Origin: Planococcus antarcticus DSM 14505
Lineage (GTDB): Bacteria > Bacillota > Bacilli > Bacillales_A > Planococcaceae
NCBI RefSeq assembly: GCF_001687565.2
Contig: NZ_CP016534.2
Coordinates: forward strand, 310,001-374,000
Length of the DNA stretch: 64,000 nucleotides
Reading direction: 5' to 3'
The position numbers and the translations under genes were made by a program. Positions 8,453-17,971 of the stretch are shown piece by piece. The number at the start of each line of letters is the position of its first letter. Position 1 is the stretch's first letter. The notes under the pieces are model-generated. The model was not told the DNA's origin. It did not search any database and saw only the letters and a program-made list of their open reading frames with translations.

Positions 8453-10009
8453 ATGTATGCGACACTTGGCAGAATCTTTGATCAGACAGTAGGCCAATAC
8501 CCGGACAGAGAAGCGCTGGTTGATATAAGGAGAGGGAAAAGATGGACCTACTCGCAATGGAGTGATGAAGTTCATCGTTTAGCAAATGCGCTGACCTCGG
8601 CAGGAGTCAGCAGAGGTGACCGTGTTTCAAGCTTTTTGTTTAACAATAGTGAATTGCCTACTACATTATTTGCCTGTGCCAAAATTGGAGCTATTTTTAA
8701 TCCCATCAACTTTCGTTTAAAACCCGAAGAGTTGGTATATATTTTAAATGATGCGACGCCTGAGGTTGTTCTCTTTGAAGAAGCCTTAAAAGACACGATC
8801 AAAAGAGTCGCTGCACAGTTTCCAAGTATTCAATTCTGGTTTATAGACAGCGATGTGCCGGAGTATGCAGTGAGCTATCAGGAACAGGTCAGCGCAGCGC
8901 CTCCGACAGACCCATTTGTGCAAGTTGATGAAATGGACACCTACGCTATCATGTATACGAGCGGGACGACAGGTCGCCCCAAAGGTGTGATTCATCGTCA
9001 TCGCGATATGGCTGAACAAAGCATGACATGCATTGCGATGCTGAAATACACGAAAAATGATGTAGGTCTGGTTATTGCACCAATGTTTCATTGTGCTGAA
9101 TTGCATTGCTGCGTCATTCCGCGCGTTCAAGCAGGGGCATCGAGCGTCATCATGCATCAATTCGACCCTCAAGCTGCAGTCGAAACTGTCGAAAAAGAAA
9201 AAGTTACGGTCATGTTTGCCGTACCGACCATGTGGAGCGTGATGGCTGATTTAGATGGGGCAGACGCGAAGGTCAAAACGCTACAGCGTGGATTGTACGG
9301 TGCCGCTCCAATGGCACCTATATTGGTGAAATGGGTCAAAGAAGTTCTGGGAATTGAATTGATTCAGGCATATGGCCAAACGGAAATGGGCCCGGCCATC
9401 ACGTTTCTCGCCGAAGATGAGCAGTTGACTAAAGCGGGATCTGCCGGCAAACCTGCCTTTAACCACGAAATTCGAATCGTTCGCCCGAATGAAAAAGGGC
9501 CATCAGAACCGGATGACAGAGTAGGGGCATTTGAAGTCGGGGAAATCATTGTACGAGGGCCGAGCATGATGGCAGGTTATTTCCATCGTCCACAGGCAAC
9601 GTCTCGCGTGCTGTATAAAGGCTGGTATCACACCAGTGATTTAGGGTATGTGGATGAAGACGGCTATTTGTTTGTGGCCGACCGAGTGGACGACATGATC
9701 ATCAGTGGCGGCGAAAATATCTATCCACGTGAAGTGGAAGATGTTTTGCATGAGCATGAGCTCATCCAGGATGTTGCTGTTCTTGGGATTCCTGACGAAA
9801 AATGGGGAGAGGCAGTAATGGCGTTTATTGTCGTCAAGGATGCGTTACTGACTGAGCAGCAATTGGAAGAGTTTTGCGTCAATCACGATAAGCTTGCACG
9901 CTTCAAACGTCCGAGAAATTATCGCTTTGTCGATGAACTACCGCGTAATGCCAGCGGAAAAATACAAAAATTCCTGTTGCGTGAGCTCTATGCTAAAAAC
10001 AAAGCTTAA
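8453..10009 (+). CDS. Long-chain fatty acid / acyl-CoA ligase (ANL superfamily)
   Basis: Activates a carboxylic acid as acyl-AMP and then acyl-CoA. The 518 residues carry the AMP-binding core YTSGTTGRPKG (about 168-178), the YGQTE motif (A5), GWYHTSDLG (A7/A8), the hinge DRVDDMIISGGENIYP and the C-terminal catalytic Lys in NASGKIQK. The start ATG follows AGAAGGAGGAG. It resembles the medium/long-chain ligases annotated FadD/LcfB-like in Bacillales, but specificity cannot be read from sequence. A terminator separates it from the hotdog thioesterase, so the two may be only loosely co-regulated. Confidence 0.85.
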   Translation: MYATLGRIFDQTVGQYPDREALVDIRRGKRWTYSQWSDEVHRLANALTSAGVSRGDRVSSFLFNNSELPTTLFACAKIGAIFNPINFRLKPEELVYILNDATPEVVLFEEALKDTIKRVAAQFPSIQFWFIDSDVPEYAVSYQEQVSAAPPTDPFVQVDEMDTYAIMYTSGTTGRPKGVIHRHRDMAEQSMTCIAMLKYTKNDVGLVIAPMFHCAELHCCVIPRVQAGASSVIMHQFDPQAAVETVEKEKVTVMFAVPTMWSVMADLDGADAKVKTLQRGLYGAAPMAPILVKWVKEVLGIELIQAYGQTEMGPAITFLAEDEQLTKAGSAGKPAFNHEIRIVRPNEKGPSEPDDRVGAFEVGEIIVRGPSMMAGYFHRPQATSRVLYKGWYHTSDLGYVDEDGYLFVADRVDDMIISGGENIYPREVEDVLHEHELIQDVAVLGIPDEKWGEAVMAFIVVKDALLTEQQLEEFCVNHDKLARFKRPRNYRFVDELPRNASGKIQKFLLRELYAKNKA

Positions 10010-10017
10010 GGAAACGG

Positions 10018-10053
10018 CTCCTCAGCCAACATACTAAAAGCTGAGGAGTTTTT
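10018..10053 (+). terminator. Terminator after acyl-CoA ligase gene
   Basis: Arms 10018-10026 (CTCCTCAGC) and 10040-10048 (GCTGAGGAG) followed by TTTTT. Confidence 0.8.
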
Positions 10054-10076
10054 AAATTGAAAAGGAGAATGCTATT

Positions 10077-10472
10077 ATGCAAATGAAACCGGTAGAAGAA
10101 ACAATTGCAGGTGTATTGGGAATTGAATTCGGTGAGATCACACCGGACAAAGTACTAGCGACGATGCCTGTACATGCAGCTACGCACCAGCCATTCGGAC
10201 AGCTGCATGGCGGTGCTTCTGTAGTATTAGCTGAGTCGGTTGCCAGTGTCGGAACTTGGCAGTTGATCGATCAGGAAAACGAAATTGCCGTTGGCTTAGA
10301 GATCAATGCCGATCATCTTCGCGGCAAGCAGGAAGGAATGGTCACCGCCATCGGTACGCCATTACATAAAGGCAGAACAACAATGGTCTGGGATATTAAA
10401 ATCGTCGATGAAGAAGAAAAACTTATTTGTGTATCGAGATGTACAGTAGCGATTGTTAAAAAGAAAAAATAA
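10077..10472 (+). CDS. Hotdog-fold thioesterase (PaaI/YuxO type)
   Basis: The 131 residues form a single hotdog domain. The HQPFGQLHGGASVVLAES block is the signature of the PaaI/MenI group, with the catalytic acidic residue in the helix (AES). B. subtilis YuxO (MenI) hydrolyses 1,4-dihydroxy-2-naphthoyl-CoA in menaquinone synthesis and is a reasonable comparison, but no men genes are nearby; the acyl-CoA ligase upstream suggests a general acyl-CoA role. ATG follows AAAAGGAGAATGCTATT. Confidence 0.8.
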   Translation: MQMKPVEETIAGVLGIEFGEITPDKVLATMPVHAATHQPFGQLHGGASVVLAESVASVGTWQLIDQENEIAVGLEINADHLRGKQEGMVTAIGTPLHKGRTTMVWDIKIVDEEEKLICVSRCTVAIVKKKK

Positions 10473-10486
10473 TGGATTTGAATAAA

Positions 10487-10524
10487 AAACGAACTCCCGC
10501 TTCTTCAGAAGCGGGAGTTCGTTT
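10487..10524. terminator. Bidirectional terminator, thioesterase / ogt
   Basis: Perfect 17-bp stem (10487-10503 with 10508-10524) with a 4-base loop, between convergent genes; its right arm overlaps the ogt stop codon. Confidence 0.85.
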
Positions 10525-11050
10525 AGTTTCTTGCTGAATTTTGTATTTCTAAATCGAGTAAAAAACGTTTGAAAGCAAGGCCGCCCCTGTATCCTGTCAT
10601 GGTGCCGTTCTTGCCGATGACGCGGTGACATGGGACAGTGATAAGCAGGGGGTTTGCACCAATTGCGGTTGCCACTGCCCGAACGGCTGACGGCCTGCCG
10701 ACGCGATTGGCAATTTCAGAGTAAGAGATGGTTTGCCCATATGGAACTTCTTTCAATGCCTGCCATGTTTGTTGCTGAAAGGGAGTGCCTTTTACGTCGA
10801 TAGGTAATGAAAATTTTTGCTTTGAACCCTTCAGGTAAGACGTTAATTCCTGACTATAGTGAGCCAGAAAGTCATCGTTGATTTCCAAAGTAGCCGAAGG
10901 AAACTGTTTTTTAATATAAGCCGTAAATTCTTCAAAGCTCCCACTTGGAGAGCTTACATAACACAATCCATTTTCTGTTCTGGCAATGAACAGCTGCCAC
11001 GAATCCTGTACGATGCTTGACCAATAAATGCGGTGATTGATACTTGGCAT
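10523..11050 (-). CDS. ogt: O6-methylguanine-DNA methyltransferase
   Basis: Suicide DNA-repair protein that moves the methyl group from O6-methylguanine to its own cysteine. The 175 residues have a divergent N-terminal domain and the conserved C-terminal domain from about 87, with the acceptor Cys141 in VPCHRVIGKNG, the RAVATAIGANP helix-turn-helix recognition region and Tyr/Arg in YRGGLAFKRFLL. Length and order match Bacillus Ogt. ATG follows a GGGAGGATG-type purine run. Confidence 0.88.
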   Translation of the reverse strand: MPSINHRIYWSSIVQDSWQLFIARTENGLCYVSSPSGSFEEFTAYIKKQFPSATLEINDDFLAHYSQELTSYLKGSKQKFSLPIDVKGTPFQQQTWQALKEVPYGQTISYSEIANRVGRPSAVRAVATAIGANPLLITVPCHRVIGKNGTMTGYRGGLAFKRFLLDLEIQNSARN

Positions 11051-11247
11051 GTCTTTTCATCCTCCCTATAATTTGTGAGGCAAGTCATGATTTTAACTAT
11101 ATGGCTTTTGCTTCTAAAATACTAACTACAAAATACGATTTTGCTTCAGGAAAAGCAAGATGTGAAATTCTTGGAGAGGAACAATTTTCAATTTCAATAG
11201 CTAGTATACGGGAATAAGACAATGAATAAAGAGAAGGAGGGATTACA

Positions 11248-11388
11248 ATGGCGAGAGACAAAAATTTAGAGGAATTAAAGCAAAAGCAACTGGAAAAGGA
11301 AATGAGGGAGCAGGAAAAAGACATGGAGATAACAGACGGCGGGAGGGTCCCAGACCTGCAGGATGATCCAGAAGATAAGGAAGGCTAG
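11248..11388 (+). CDS. Small, highly charged protein (46 aa)
   Basis: ATG 11248 to TAG 11386-11388, with an excellent ribosome site (AGAAGGAGGG) and a terminator 27 bases after the stop. The protein is very polar: a predicted amphipathic helix rich in Lys/Glu/Gln (about residues 4-27), then an Asp-rich tail. It has no Cys and no membrane segment. Comparable tiny hydrophilic proteins occur in Bacillales without known function. The flanking signals make it a likely real gene. Confidence 0.6.
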   Translation: MARDKNLEELKQKQLEKEMREQEKDMEITDGGRVPDLQDDPEDKEG

Positions 11389-11413
11389 TACGGACAATAG
11401 AAGAGAAAGTCAT

Positions 11414-11451
11414 TTCCCGCATTTCGGTTTCGACCGGCGTGCGGGTTTTTC
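11414..11451 (+). terminator. Terminator after the 46-aa gene
   Basis: Imperfect stem (CCCGCA..TTCGGT / ACCGG..TGCGGG) with a TTCG loop, followed by TTTTTC. Confidence 0.75.
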
Positions 11452-11506
11452 GTTGAGAGGCATGTTAATATAGACACTATCAAAATGCAAAGAGAGAGTG
11501 GTTTAT

Positions 11507-12469
11507 ATGTTCAATTCCTTAGCCGAATTAATGGAAGAAAAGAAACTGACAGACAAACGCTCCATCCCTTGGAATCAGATTTGCCAGGAAGAGCAGTTAT
11601 CGGAACGATTCATGAAAGAAAACCTGGATCAAGTGAATTGGAAGCTAATTTCACGTCACCAGAAATTATCGGAAGGCTTTATCCGGAAGTATAGAAATCG
11701 CTTGTTTTGGGATGAAATTATTAAGAAGCAAAGACTTTCTGAAACCTTTATCGAGAAATACGCGGATAAAAAGAAATGGCGCTCAATCGCTGCAGAAGAA
11801 CTTAGTAAAAAGCAGCAAAAGATGGTTGAAAAAGAAGGCGCCCCGTTTGATGCGGTAGAATACTGGAAACTTGTTTCGATGAAGCAACAGTTGGCCAACT
11901 CCAAAGGATTGTCGCCTGCGTTTATTGAGAAGCACCAGGACAAATTGGCTTGGGCAGAGCTGTGCCGCTATCAGTATTTGCCAATGCCATTGATTCATCG
12001 CCATGCTCGTCATGTAGACTGGACGCGGGTAACGCGCCACCAGATTTTATCTGAGCGTTTTATCGAGAAGTACAGCAACGACGTAGAATGGGAAACCATT
12101 TCGTTTCATCAGTCTTTGTCCGAACGCTTTATCAACCGGCATCACGCAAAAATGAGCTTTATTTCAGCGGAAGAAGGGCGTTCGGAAGGGTTCCTTTATA
12201 CCCACTTCAACAAGTTGGATGCAGCATCGATTTTGGAGCACCAGCAATTGAAAGAAGTGAAAAAGTACGAGACTCTAGATGTCTATGTGTTGACTAAAAA
12301 TGGTCAAAAAAAATACATTCTTAAGTTTCATGATCTTATCAAAAATCTGGAGCCGGTCCAAAAAGCCGATGAAGAAGAACTCTATGAGCAGTTGGAGGAA
12401 AATGATCTATTGGCAACAGTAGAGGAAGATTTCCCGGAACTGACGATCATTGGGGATGTTCGGTTCTAA
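11507..12469 (+). CDS. W/LSE-FI short-repeat protein of unknown function
   Basis: Protein of 320 residues from ATG 11507 (GAGAGTGG upstream). Residues about 15-235 are built from 8-9 copies of a roughly 23-residue repeat with pattern W..I...Q.LSE.FI.K(Y/H)...(V/L). Examples are the units around WKLISRHQKLSEGFIRKY, WTRVTRHQILSERFIEKY and WETISFHQSLSERFINRH. The fifth unit contains an insertion. The tail (about 236-320) is non-repetitive and acidic. There is no signal peptide, so it is cytosolic. Helical repeats of this kind suggest a protein- or nucleic-acid-binding solenoid; similar W/LSE-FI repeats are known to me from phage and giant-virus proteins. No function can be stated. Confidence 0.75.
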   Translation: MFNSLAELMEEKKLTDKRSIPWNQICQEEQLSERFMKENLDQVNWKLISRHQKLSEGFIRKYRNRLFWDEIIKKQRLSETFIEKYADKKKWRSIAAEELSKKQQKMVEKEGAPFDAVEYWKLVSMKQQLANSKGLSPAFIEKHQDKLAWAELCRYQYLPMPLIHRHARHVDWTRVTRHQILSERFIEKYSNDVEWETISFHQSLSERFINRHHAKMSFISAEEGRSEGFLYTHFNKLDAASILEHQQLKEVKKYETLDVYVLTKNGQKKYILKFHDLIKNLEPVQKADEEELYEQLEENDLLATVEEDFPELTIIGDVRF

Positions 12470-12733
12470 TGGGTGATTTGGGCTTTTGGAACAAGATGAA
12501 AACAGATTTTTAGTGTTTCGTGAGGGAAAGAAAAAAACAGCTATAAAATTTTGACTAAAGAAATCGTTTTTCAATTCAATGAGGGTGCGTAAACGAAAAA
12601 GTCGCTCAAGACGGACGCTTTGTGCCCATAGGATTTTGGTCCAAAAGCGGAGCTGGTTTGCGGAATATCGACAGGCTGAAACCATTCGTTCAACTTGTAT
12701 AGAAAATTATTTTTCAGTTTGTATAAACATAGT

Positions 12734-12774
12734 AATCGCCTTTCTACAATTTAGAGAGGCGGTTATTTTTTCGT
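12734..12774 (+). terminator. Terminator before fhs
   Basis: Arms 12734-12745 and 12753-12764 pair with two G-U pairs and are followed by ATTTTTTC. The preceding stretch 12470-12730 (about 260 bases) holds no convincing gene; one short Arg-rich open frame there lacks a ribosome site. Confidence 0.65.
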
Positions 12775-12791
12775 TTTGATGAAAAACAAGG

Positions 12792-12797
12792 TATACT
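12792..12797 (+). promoter_or_regulatory. Probable fhs -10 element
   Basis: TATACT is a perfect-class sigma-A -10. A -35 (TTTCGT) 17 bases upstream is weak. It places the transcript start about 25 bases before the fhs ATG. Confidence 0.45.
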
Positions 12798-12828
12798 GAA
12801 TGAAAAATTGAAAGTTGGGATTTTATTC

Positions 12829-14493
12829 ATGGCGTTTACGGATTTATCGATTGCGAGCGAAGCGACTATCCTGCCGATTCTGGAAATTGCAGAACAGGCA
12901 GGCATCTCTAAAGAAGCCTTGGAATTATACGGAAACTTTAAAGCGAAAATCAATGTGGATCGATTGCCGCCTGTTCAAAAAATGGGACAAGTGGTTTTGG
13001 TGACAGCGATTAGTCCGACTCCTGCCGGAGAAGGGAAGTCTACTGTTACGGTAGGGTTAGCGGATGCGTTTAAACAATTGAATGAATCGGTGGCAGTTGC
13101 GCTACGCGAACCATCTTTAGGTCCAGTCATGGGGATGAAAGGTGGGGCTACGGGCGGCGGATTTGCACAAGTTCTGCCAATGGAAGACATTAATCTGCAT
13201 TTCACAGGAGATATCCACGCCATCACTTCAGCAAATAACGCATTGGCTGCGTTGATTGATAATCACTTGCATCAAGGAAATCTCTTGAATATCGACCCGC
13301 GTCGTATTACGTGGAAGCGCGCGCTGGATATTAATGATCGTGCACTACGCCAAGTAACCATTGGGCTGGGTGGTCCAGGGCAAGGAATTCCTCGCCAGGA
13401 CGGCTTCGACATTACCGTGGCTTCAGAAATTATGGCAGTGCTTTGTTTGGCAACTTCTTTGGTAGACTTAAAAGAGCGACTGGCACAGATAGTCATCGGC
13501 TACACGTATGATAAAGAACCAATCACGGTAAGAGACCTTGGAGTGGAAGGGGCTTTGACGTTATTGCTGAAAGAAGCCTTTAAGCCTAACCTGGTCCAGA
13601 CGATTGAAGGAACACCTGCCATCATCCACGGCGGTCCGTTCGCCAACATCGCCCATGGCTGCAACTCGTTGATTGCGACGAACACGGCCAGAAGAGTAGC
13701 GGATATTGTGGTGACGGAAGCGGGATTCGGAGCAGACTTGGGTGCAGAGAAATTCATGCACATCAAATCGAGAAAAGGCGGATTCCATCCGGATGCCGTC
13801 GTAATCGTAGCAACTATCCGTGCGCTAAAAATGCATGGCAGTGTTGCGAAAAATCTATTGGTAGAAGAAGATGCAGATGCCGTTAAACGTGGCATGGTCA
13901 ATTTAGAAAAGCATGTGGATACGATTCGCCAATTTGGTATTGAGCCGGTTGTGGCGCTAAACCGCTTTGCCGGTGATAGTAGAGCGGAGTTAACGGCAGT
14001 ATTGGATTGGGCGGAAGCAGAAGGGGTTGCCGTTGCTATGACGGAAGTCTGGGAAAAAGGTGGACAGGGTGGAATTGCCCTGGCCAAGCTGGTCAAGCAG
14101 GAATTGCAGCGTCCAACAAATTTCCAACACCTGTACAAAGAAGACGATGCGATTGAAGATAAACTTCGGACAATCGTTCAAAAAGTATACGGTGGAGCGG
14201 ATATTCAATTATCGGACCTCGCGCAAAAGCAACTAGTCGAATTGAAAAAATACGGCTGGGATTCCTTGCCGATTTGTATGGCGAAAACGCAATACTCGTT
14301 ATCGGACCAGCCTAAATTAATAGGTCGTCCTGAAGGGTTCACCATTACGATCCGTGAAGTTATTCCAAAGCTGGGTGCAGGATTTTTGGTCTGCCTGACA
14401 GGAGATATCATGACCATGCCAGGTCTGCCCAAGAAGCCTGCTGCACTGAATATGGACGTTACTGCTGATGGGAAAGCCATCGGTTTATTTTAA
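12829..14493 (+). CDS. fhs: Formate-tetrahydrofolate ligase
   Basis: Makes 10-formyl-THF from formate, THF and ATP for purine and formyl-Met synthesis. The 554 residues from ATG 12829 match the family length. The P-loop TPAGEGKST is at 64-72, followed by the conserved [20 protein letters not shown] region (substrate and cation contacts) and the C-terminal [14 protein letters not shown] block. The TTG at 12808 would add seven residues but lies too close to the -10 box; ATG 12829 has TTGGGA 8 bases upstream. It is monocistronic with its own terminator. Confidence 0.92.
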   Translation: MAFTDLSIASEATILPILEIAEQAGISKEALELYGNFKAKINVDRLPPVQKMGQVVLVTAISPTPAGEGKSTVTVGLADAFKQLNESVAVALREPSLGPVMGMKGGATGGGFAQVLPMEDINLHFTGDIHAITSANNALAALIDNHLHQGNLLNIDPRRITWKRALDINDRALRQVTIGLGGPGQGIPRQDGFDITVASEIMAVLCLATSLVDLKERLAQIVIGYTYDKEPITVRDLGVEGALTLLLKEAFKPNLVQTIEGTPAIIHGGPFANIAHGCNSLIATNTARRVADIVVTEAGFGADLGAEKFMHIKSRKGGFHPDAVVIVATIRALKMHGSVAKNLLVEEDADAVKRGMVNLEKHVDTIRQFGIEPVVALNRFAGDSRAELTAVLDWAEAEGVAVAMTEVWEKGGQGGIALAKLVKQELQRPTNFQHLYKEDDAIEDKLRTIVQKVYGGADIQLSDLAQKQLVELKKYGWDSLPICMAKTQYSLSDQPKLIGRPEGFTITIREVIPKLGAGFLVCLTGDIMTMPGLPKKPAALNMDVTADGKAIGLF

Positions 14494-14499
14494 CAGCCA

Positions 14500-14532
14500 A
14501 AGACTCGGGCAAAAGCTCCGGGTCTTTTTTTC
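14500..14532 (+). terminator. fhs terminator
   Basis: AGACTCGG / CCGGGTCT stem (14501-14508, 14518-14525, one G-U pair) followed by seven or more T. Confidence 0.8.
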
Positions 14533-14562
14533 TGTTCAAATAAGGTATGTGCTATAATTTTT

Positions 14563-14590
14563 TTGATTGTACTAAATAATCAGATAAAAT
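14563..14590 (+). promoter_or_regulatory. Candidate promoter of the carboxylesterase gene
   Basis: TTGATT at 14563-14568 and TAAAAT at 14585-14590 with a 16-base spacer, about 68 bases before the start codon. Confidence 0.4.
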
Positions 14591-14657
14591 AAGGCTATTC
14601 AAGCCGATGAATGTTAGAATATAGGGGACAAAGCACCATCGGTAAGGGGAGAAAACT

Positions 14658-16157
14658 ATGACGGCAACCATTGTTGAAAGTGTATACGGAAAGCTGAGAG
14701 GCCAGCAGCAGGGGAATGTGATTGTCTGGAAAGGCATTCCTTATGCCAAGCCGCCTATCGGCGGTCGACGTTTTCGTGCACCACAGCCTCCGGAGCCATG
14801 GACAGAAGTGCGTGAGGCTGTTTTATTCGGTCCGGCCGCTATTCAGGCCTCTAATGGAATCATGGAGTTTTTAGGCAATCAAACAGATAATACTAGTGAA
14901 GATTGCCTTTACTTGAATGTCTGGTCACCTGCAGCTGACAGTAGACGCCGTCCGGTCATGGTATGGATTCATGGCGGCGCTTTTACGTCCGGAGCAGGCT
15001 CCAGCCAGACCTACGATGGCCGTTCTTTTGCGGCTGAAGGGGACGTTGTTGTCGTAACATTCAATTACCGCTTGGGAGCTCTCGGTTTTTTGCACCTGGG
15101 TGATGTTGGCGGCGATAATTTTTCAGAGTCCTGCAATTGCGGTATTCAAGATCAAATTGCGGCTCTTCAGTGGGTACAAGACAACATTGGGAAATTTGGC
15201 GGTGATCCGAAGCGCGTAACGGTTTTCGGCGAATCTGCAGGTGCCATGAGCATCGGTGTCTTGTTGGCAGTTCCAAAAGCAAAAGGGTTGTTCCATCAGG
15301 CGATTATGCAAAGTGGTGCAGCAGCAACCGTTCTCAGTTCGACCATCGCGGGAAAAGTCAGCGGTCGCCTTTTGGCTGCGCTAAAAATTGGTCATGGTGA
15401 AGTGGACAAGATTAGGCAAATTCCAGCACAGCAATTAGTCGATACAGCGGCTTTATTGCCTGCAATGAGTCTTGTTCCGGTGATAGAAGGCGACTTGCTC
15501 CCTATGCATCCAGAACAAGCCGTAGCGGAAGGGATAGCGAAAGAGATTCCAGTCTTGATTGGTACGAATAAGGACGAATACCGGCTCTTTAGTTTTTTTG
15601 ACCCTCGTTGGAAGCAAAGCGATGCGGAAGAAATTTCTTCCATTTTCGAGCATGCATTCGGCCTTAATTGGCAGGGGATTTCACAACACCTAATCAATGG
15701 AGAAGAGCTGAATCAACGAATCTACGATAACTTGATGACGATGAGCCTGTTTACATTTCCGGCTTTGAAACTTGCAGAACTTCAGGTGAAAATAGGTGCT
15801 CCGGTATGGATGTACCGGTTCGACTGGGAAACTCCTGCTTACGGTGGAGAGCTGAAAGCCTGCCACGGCTTAGAACTGCCATTTGTTTGGAATACCCTTT
15901 CAAGAGCGGGAACGGAAAAGTTAACCGGAATTCTAAAAGAGCGAAAGAAGTTAGCGGAAGAAATGCATCACTCCTGGATTTGTTTCGCCCAAAGCGGCAA
16001 CCCGAACACGCCCAAGCTTCCCGAGTGGAGTGCTTATAATCTCCAACACCGACCAGTCATGATATTCAATCGAGAAAGTGTACTCGTCCATGACCCGAAC
16101 AGCGAAGAGCGTAAAAATTGGGGAAGCCTTATGAGGCATTTAGAAAAAATCCAGTAA
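14658..16157 (+). CDS. Type B carboxylesterase (para-nitrobenzyl esterase-like)
   Basis: Alpha/beta-hydrolase of 499 residues, the usual length of B. subtilis PnbA. Visible elements: the oxyanion-hole segment IHGGAF (about 104-109), the nucleophile elbow GESAGA with Ser193, the EDCLYLNVW signature at 81-89, acid residue Glu307 in TNKDEYRLF and His403 in ACHGLELPFVW. It cleaves short-chain esters in the cytosol; there is no signal peptide. ATG follows GGGGAGAAAACT. A small ORF follows closely and may share the transcript. Confidence 0.88.
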   Translation: MTATIVESVYGKLRGQQQGNVIVWKGIPYAKPPIGGRRFRAPQPPEPWTEVREAVLFGPAAIQASNGIMEFLGNQTDNTSEDCLYLNVWSPAADSRRRPVMVWIHGGAFTSGAGSSQTYDGRSFAAEGDVVVVTFNYRLGALGFLHLGDVGGDNFSESCNCGIQDQIAALQWVQDNIGKFGGDPKRVTVFGESAGAMSIGVLLAVPKAKGLFHQAIMQSGAAATVLSSTIAGKVSGRLLAALKIGHGEVDKIRQIPAQQLVDTAALLPAMSLVPVIEGDLLPMHPEQAVAEGIAKEIPVLIGTNKDEYRLFSFFDPRWKQSDAEEISSIFEHAFGLNWQGISQHLINGEELNQRIYDNLMTMSLFTFPALKLAELQVKIGAPVWMYRFDWETPAYGGELKACHGLELPFVWNTLSRAGTEKLTGILKERKKLAEEMHHSWICFAQSGNPNTPKLPEWSAYNLQHRPVMIFNRESVLVHDPNSEERKNWGSLMRHLEKIQ

Positions 16158-16187
16158 CAGAAAAATAAAGAAACGGTGGGAATGAAT

Positions 16188-16415
16188 ATGAAATGCCAAA
16201 TTACTGTCACCGATTTTACTGAGCAAGGAACAGCGATTTACATAAAAATTGAAGTTTATGACCATCAAAAAAAACACCGGCATCAGGAAGAATTACGCTT
16301 TTTAGGAGATTTGTTATATGGCGATTTAGTGCATCCGAAAAAATCGCCTTTATCAGAAGAATGCCGCTTGGATACTATTGCTTACCTGAAACAATATTTT
16401 AAATCGATAGGCTGA
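16188..16415 (+). CDS. Small hypothetical protein (75 aa)
   Basis: Starts MKCQITVTDF at ATG 16188 with GGTGGGA 6 bases upstream; ATG 16182 and GTG 16176 are also in frame but too close to that site. A short beta-rich N-terminus is followed by a His/Lys-rich HQKKHRHQEE stretch, and the protein ends in an amphipathic helix. I do not recognise the family. It lies 30 bases after the esterase and 100 before the DUF4139 gene, on the same strand. Confidence 0.5.
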   Translation: MKCQITVTDFTEQGTAIYIKIEVYDHQKKHRHQEELRFLGDLLYGDLVHPKKSPLSEECRLDTIAYLKQYFKSIG

Positions 16416-16516
16416 GCTTGGATGATCTAATTGCTGGTGCAGCAGAAGCACGAAAGAAGTCTTGTTTTTGTTCAAGTTAAACAGTCAAATCAGGTCTTGG
16501 AAAAGGAGAGATCCAA

Positions 16517-17818
16517 ATGAAATTCCAATCAACGCGTCAACAACAGACAGCCTTAAGTTTGACCGTCTATAACGATGGATTCGGATTGGTCAAAGAGACA
16601 CGAACGATTCCAGCAAACAAAGAAGTAACTGAAATCCAATTTATGGATGTCGCTTCGGGAGTTGAAACTGAATCCGTCTTGGTCGATGGAATCCACGTAC
16701 TGGAACAAAGCTATAATTATGACTTAATCAACAAAGAGAAGCTCTTGGAAAAGTACATGGACGATGTGATCACTGTGAGAAATGCAGAGCTTGATGAAGA
16801 GATGCAAATCCGCTTGCTTTGTGTTTATGGTAGTATCATCGGTGAACGTGTCGATACGAAAGAAGTGGTCATCGATCCGATTGGCGAGCTGATACTCCCT
16901 TCGTTGCCGGAAGGACTATTGACGAAACCGGCATTGATATGGAAAACAGCTTCCATCGAAACGGACCTAGAAGCGAAAGTTTCCTATTTGACACAAGGAT
17001 TGGAATGGCAGGCAAGTTATGTCGCAGAAATTCGCGGCTCCCAATTGACTCTCTCAGGCTGGGTCCAGCTTTCCAATAACAGCGGCATGAGTTTTTTTGA
17101 CAGCCGGCTCAAGCTGGCTTCTGGTAAGGTAAACCGCTATGTAGATGCTCGTCCAATACATGAACAAGCCAGGCTGTTTGCTAAAGCCGAGGAATCGGAA
17201 TCTGCTTTCCGAGAGCATAGCTTCGCCGATTATCATGCTTACAGCATCGAGCGTCCAGTGACTCTGTTGCACGGGCAGACGAAGCAAATTAGTTTCTATA
17301 AAGCACAGGACGTGGCTTTTCGAAAGATCTATAAAGTAGAACCGGGCAGTCAGCAGGCAAAGGTTATAGTGGAATTTGACAATACCTCAGCCAATCATAT
17401 GGGGGTTCCATTGCCGAAAGGGATTTTCAAAGTGTACGAGCAAGACCGAGATGGTGAAATGGAGTTTATCGGGGAGAATGCTATCGGCCACACTGCGGCG
17501 CAGCAGGAAGTATCAGTGGTCATAGGAGAAGCGTTTGATATTATTAGCAAAAACTGGGAGAAAAGGCGTGGCAGACACGGGCATTTTGACTATGTGACGT
17601 ACGTATACAAATTGCAAAACCGGAAATCGGAATATGTGCGAATCGAAGTCAACCATCAAATTCACGAACGGATTTGGCAGATGGAATCGTCCAGCCATGA
17701 TTATGAATTGAAGAAGTCAAATGAACTTGAGTTCCGCGTGCGCATTCCTGCCGGTAAAGAAGCGGAAGTGGAATTCACTTACAAAGTGGATAGAAGCGCT
17801 GATGAGCATATTAAATAA
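16517..17818 (+). CDS. DUF4139 domain protein
   Basis: Protein of 433 residues with the pattern of DUF4139 (mucoidy-inhibitor-like) proteins: an N-terminal beta domain with LTVYNDGFGLVKETR (about 15-29), a mid-region with LEWQASYVAEIRG...LSGWVQLSNNSGMSFFDSRLKLASG, and a C-terminal beta sandwich ending in EVEFTYKVD. It has no signal peptide or membrane segment. The function of the family is unknown; the beta-sandwich architecture suggests binding rather than catalysis. ATG follows AAAAGGAGAGATCCAA. Confidence 0.75.
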   Translation: MKFQSTRQQQTALSLTVYNDGFGLVKETRTIPANKEVTEIQFMDVASGVETESVLVDGIHVLEQSYNYDLINKEKLLEKYMDDVITVRNAELDEEMQIRLLCVYGSIIGERVDTKEVVIDPIGELILPSLPEGLLTKPALIWKTASIETDLEAKVSYLTQGLEWQASYVAEIRGSQLTLSGWVQLSNNSGMSFFDSRLKLASGKVNRYVDARPIHEQARLFAKAEESESAFREHSFADYHAYSIERPVTLLHGQTKQISFYKAQDVAFRKIYKVEPGSQQAKVIVEFDNTSANHMGVPLPKGIFKVYEQDRDGEMEFIGENAIGHTAAQQEVSVVIGEAFDIISKNWEKRRGRHGHFDYVTYVYKLQNRKSEYVRIEVNHQIHERIWQMESSSHDYELKKSNELEFRVRIPAGKEAEVEFTYKVDRSADEHIK

Positions 17819-17971
17819 ATATAGAGCTGGTTATCTAAATTGATAGAAATAGAATTTCTTGTTTTAGGAATTATAAAAATAAATTTCCTCTTATTGGGGT
17901 TCCTTTTTCATTTTTTTGATAAAATAAACTTAAACAAACCACTATTTTATGGATAAAGGGGAATTGACGAG

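Noticed and set aside
12579..12779. 66-codon Arg-rich frame before fhs
   Set aside because: No ribosome site, and it runs through the terminator hairpin at 12734-12774.
13500..14138. 212-codon frame antisense to fhs
   Set aside because: It mirrors the codon structure of fhs, has Ser/Thr-rich composition and no start signals; a shadow.
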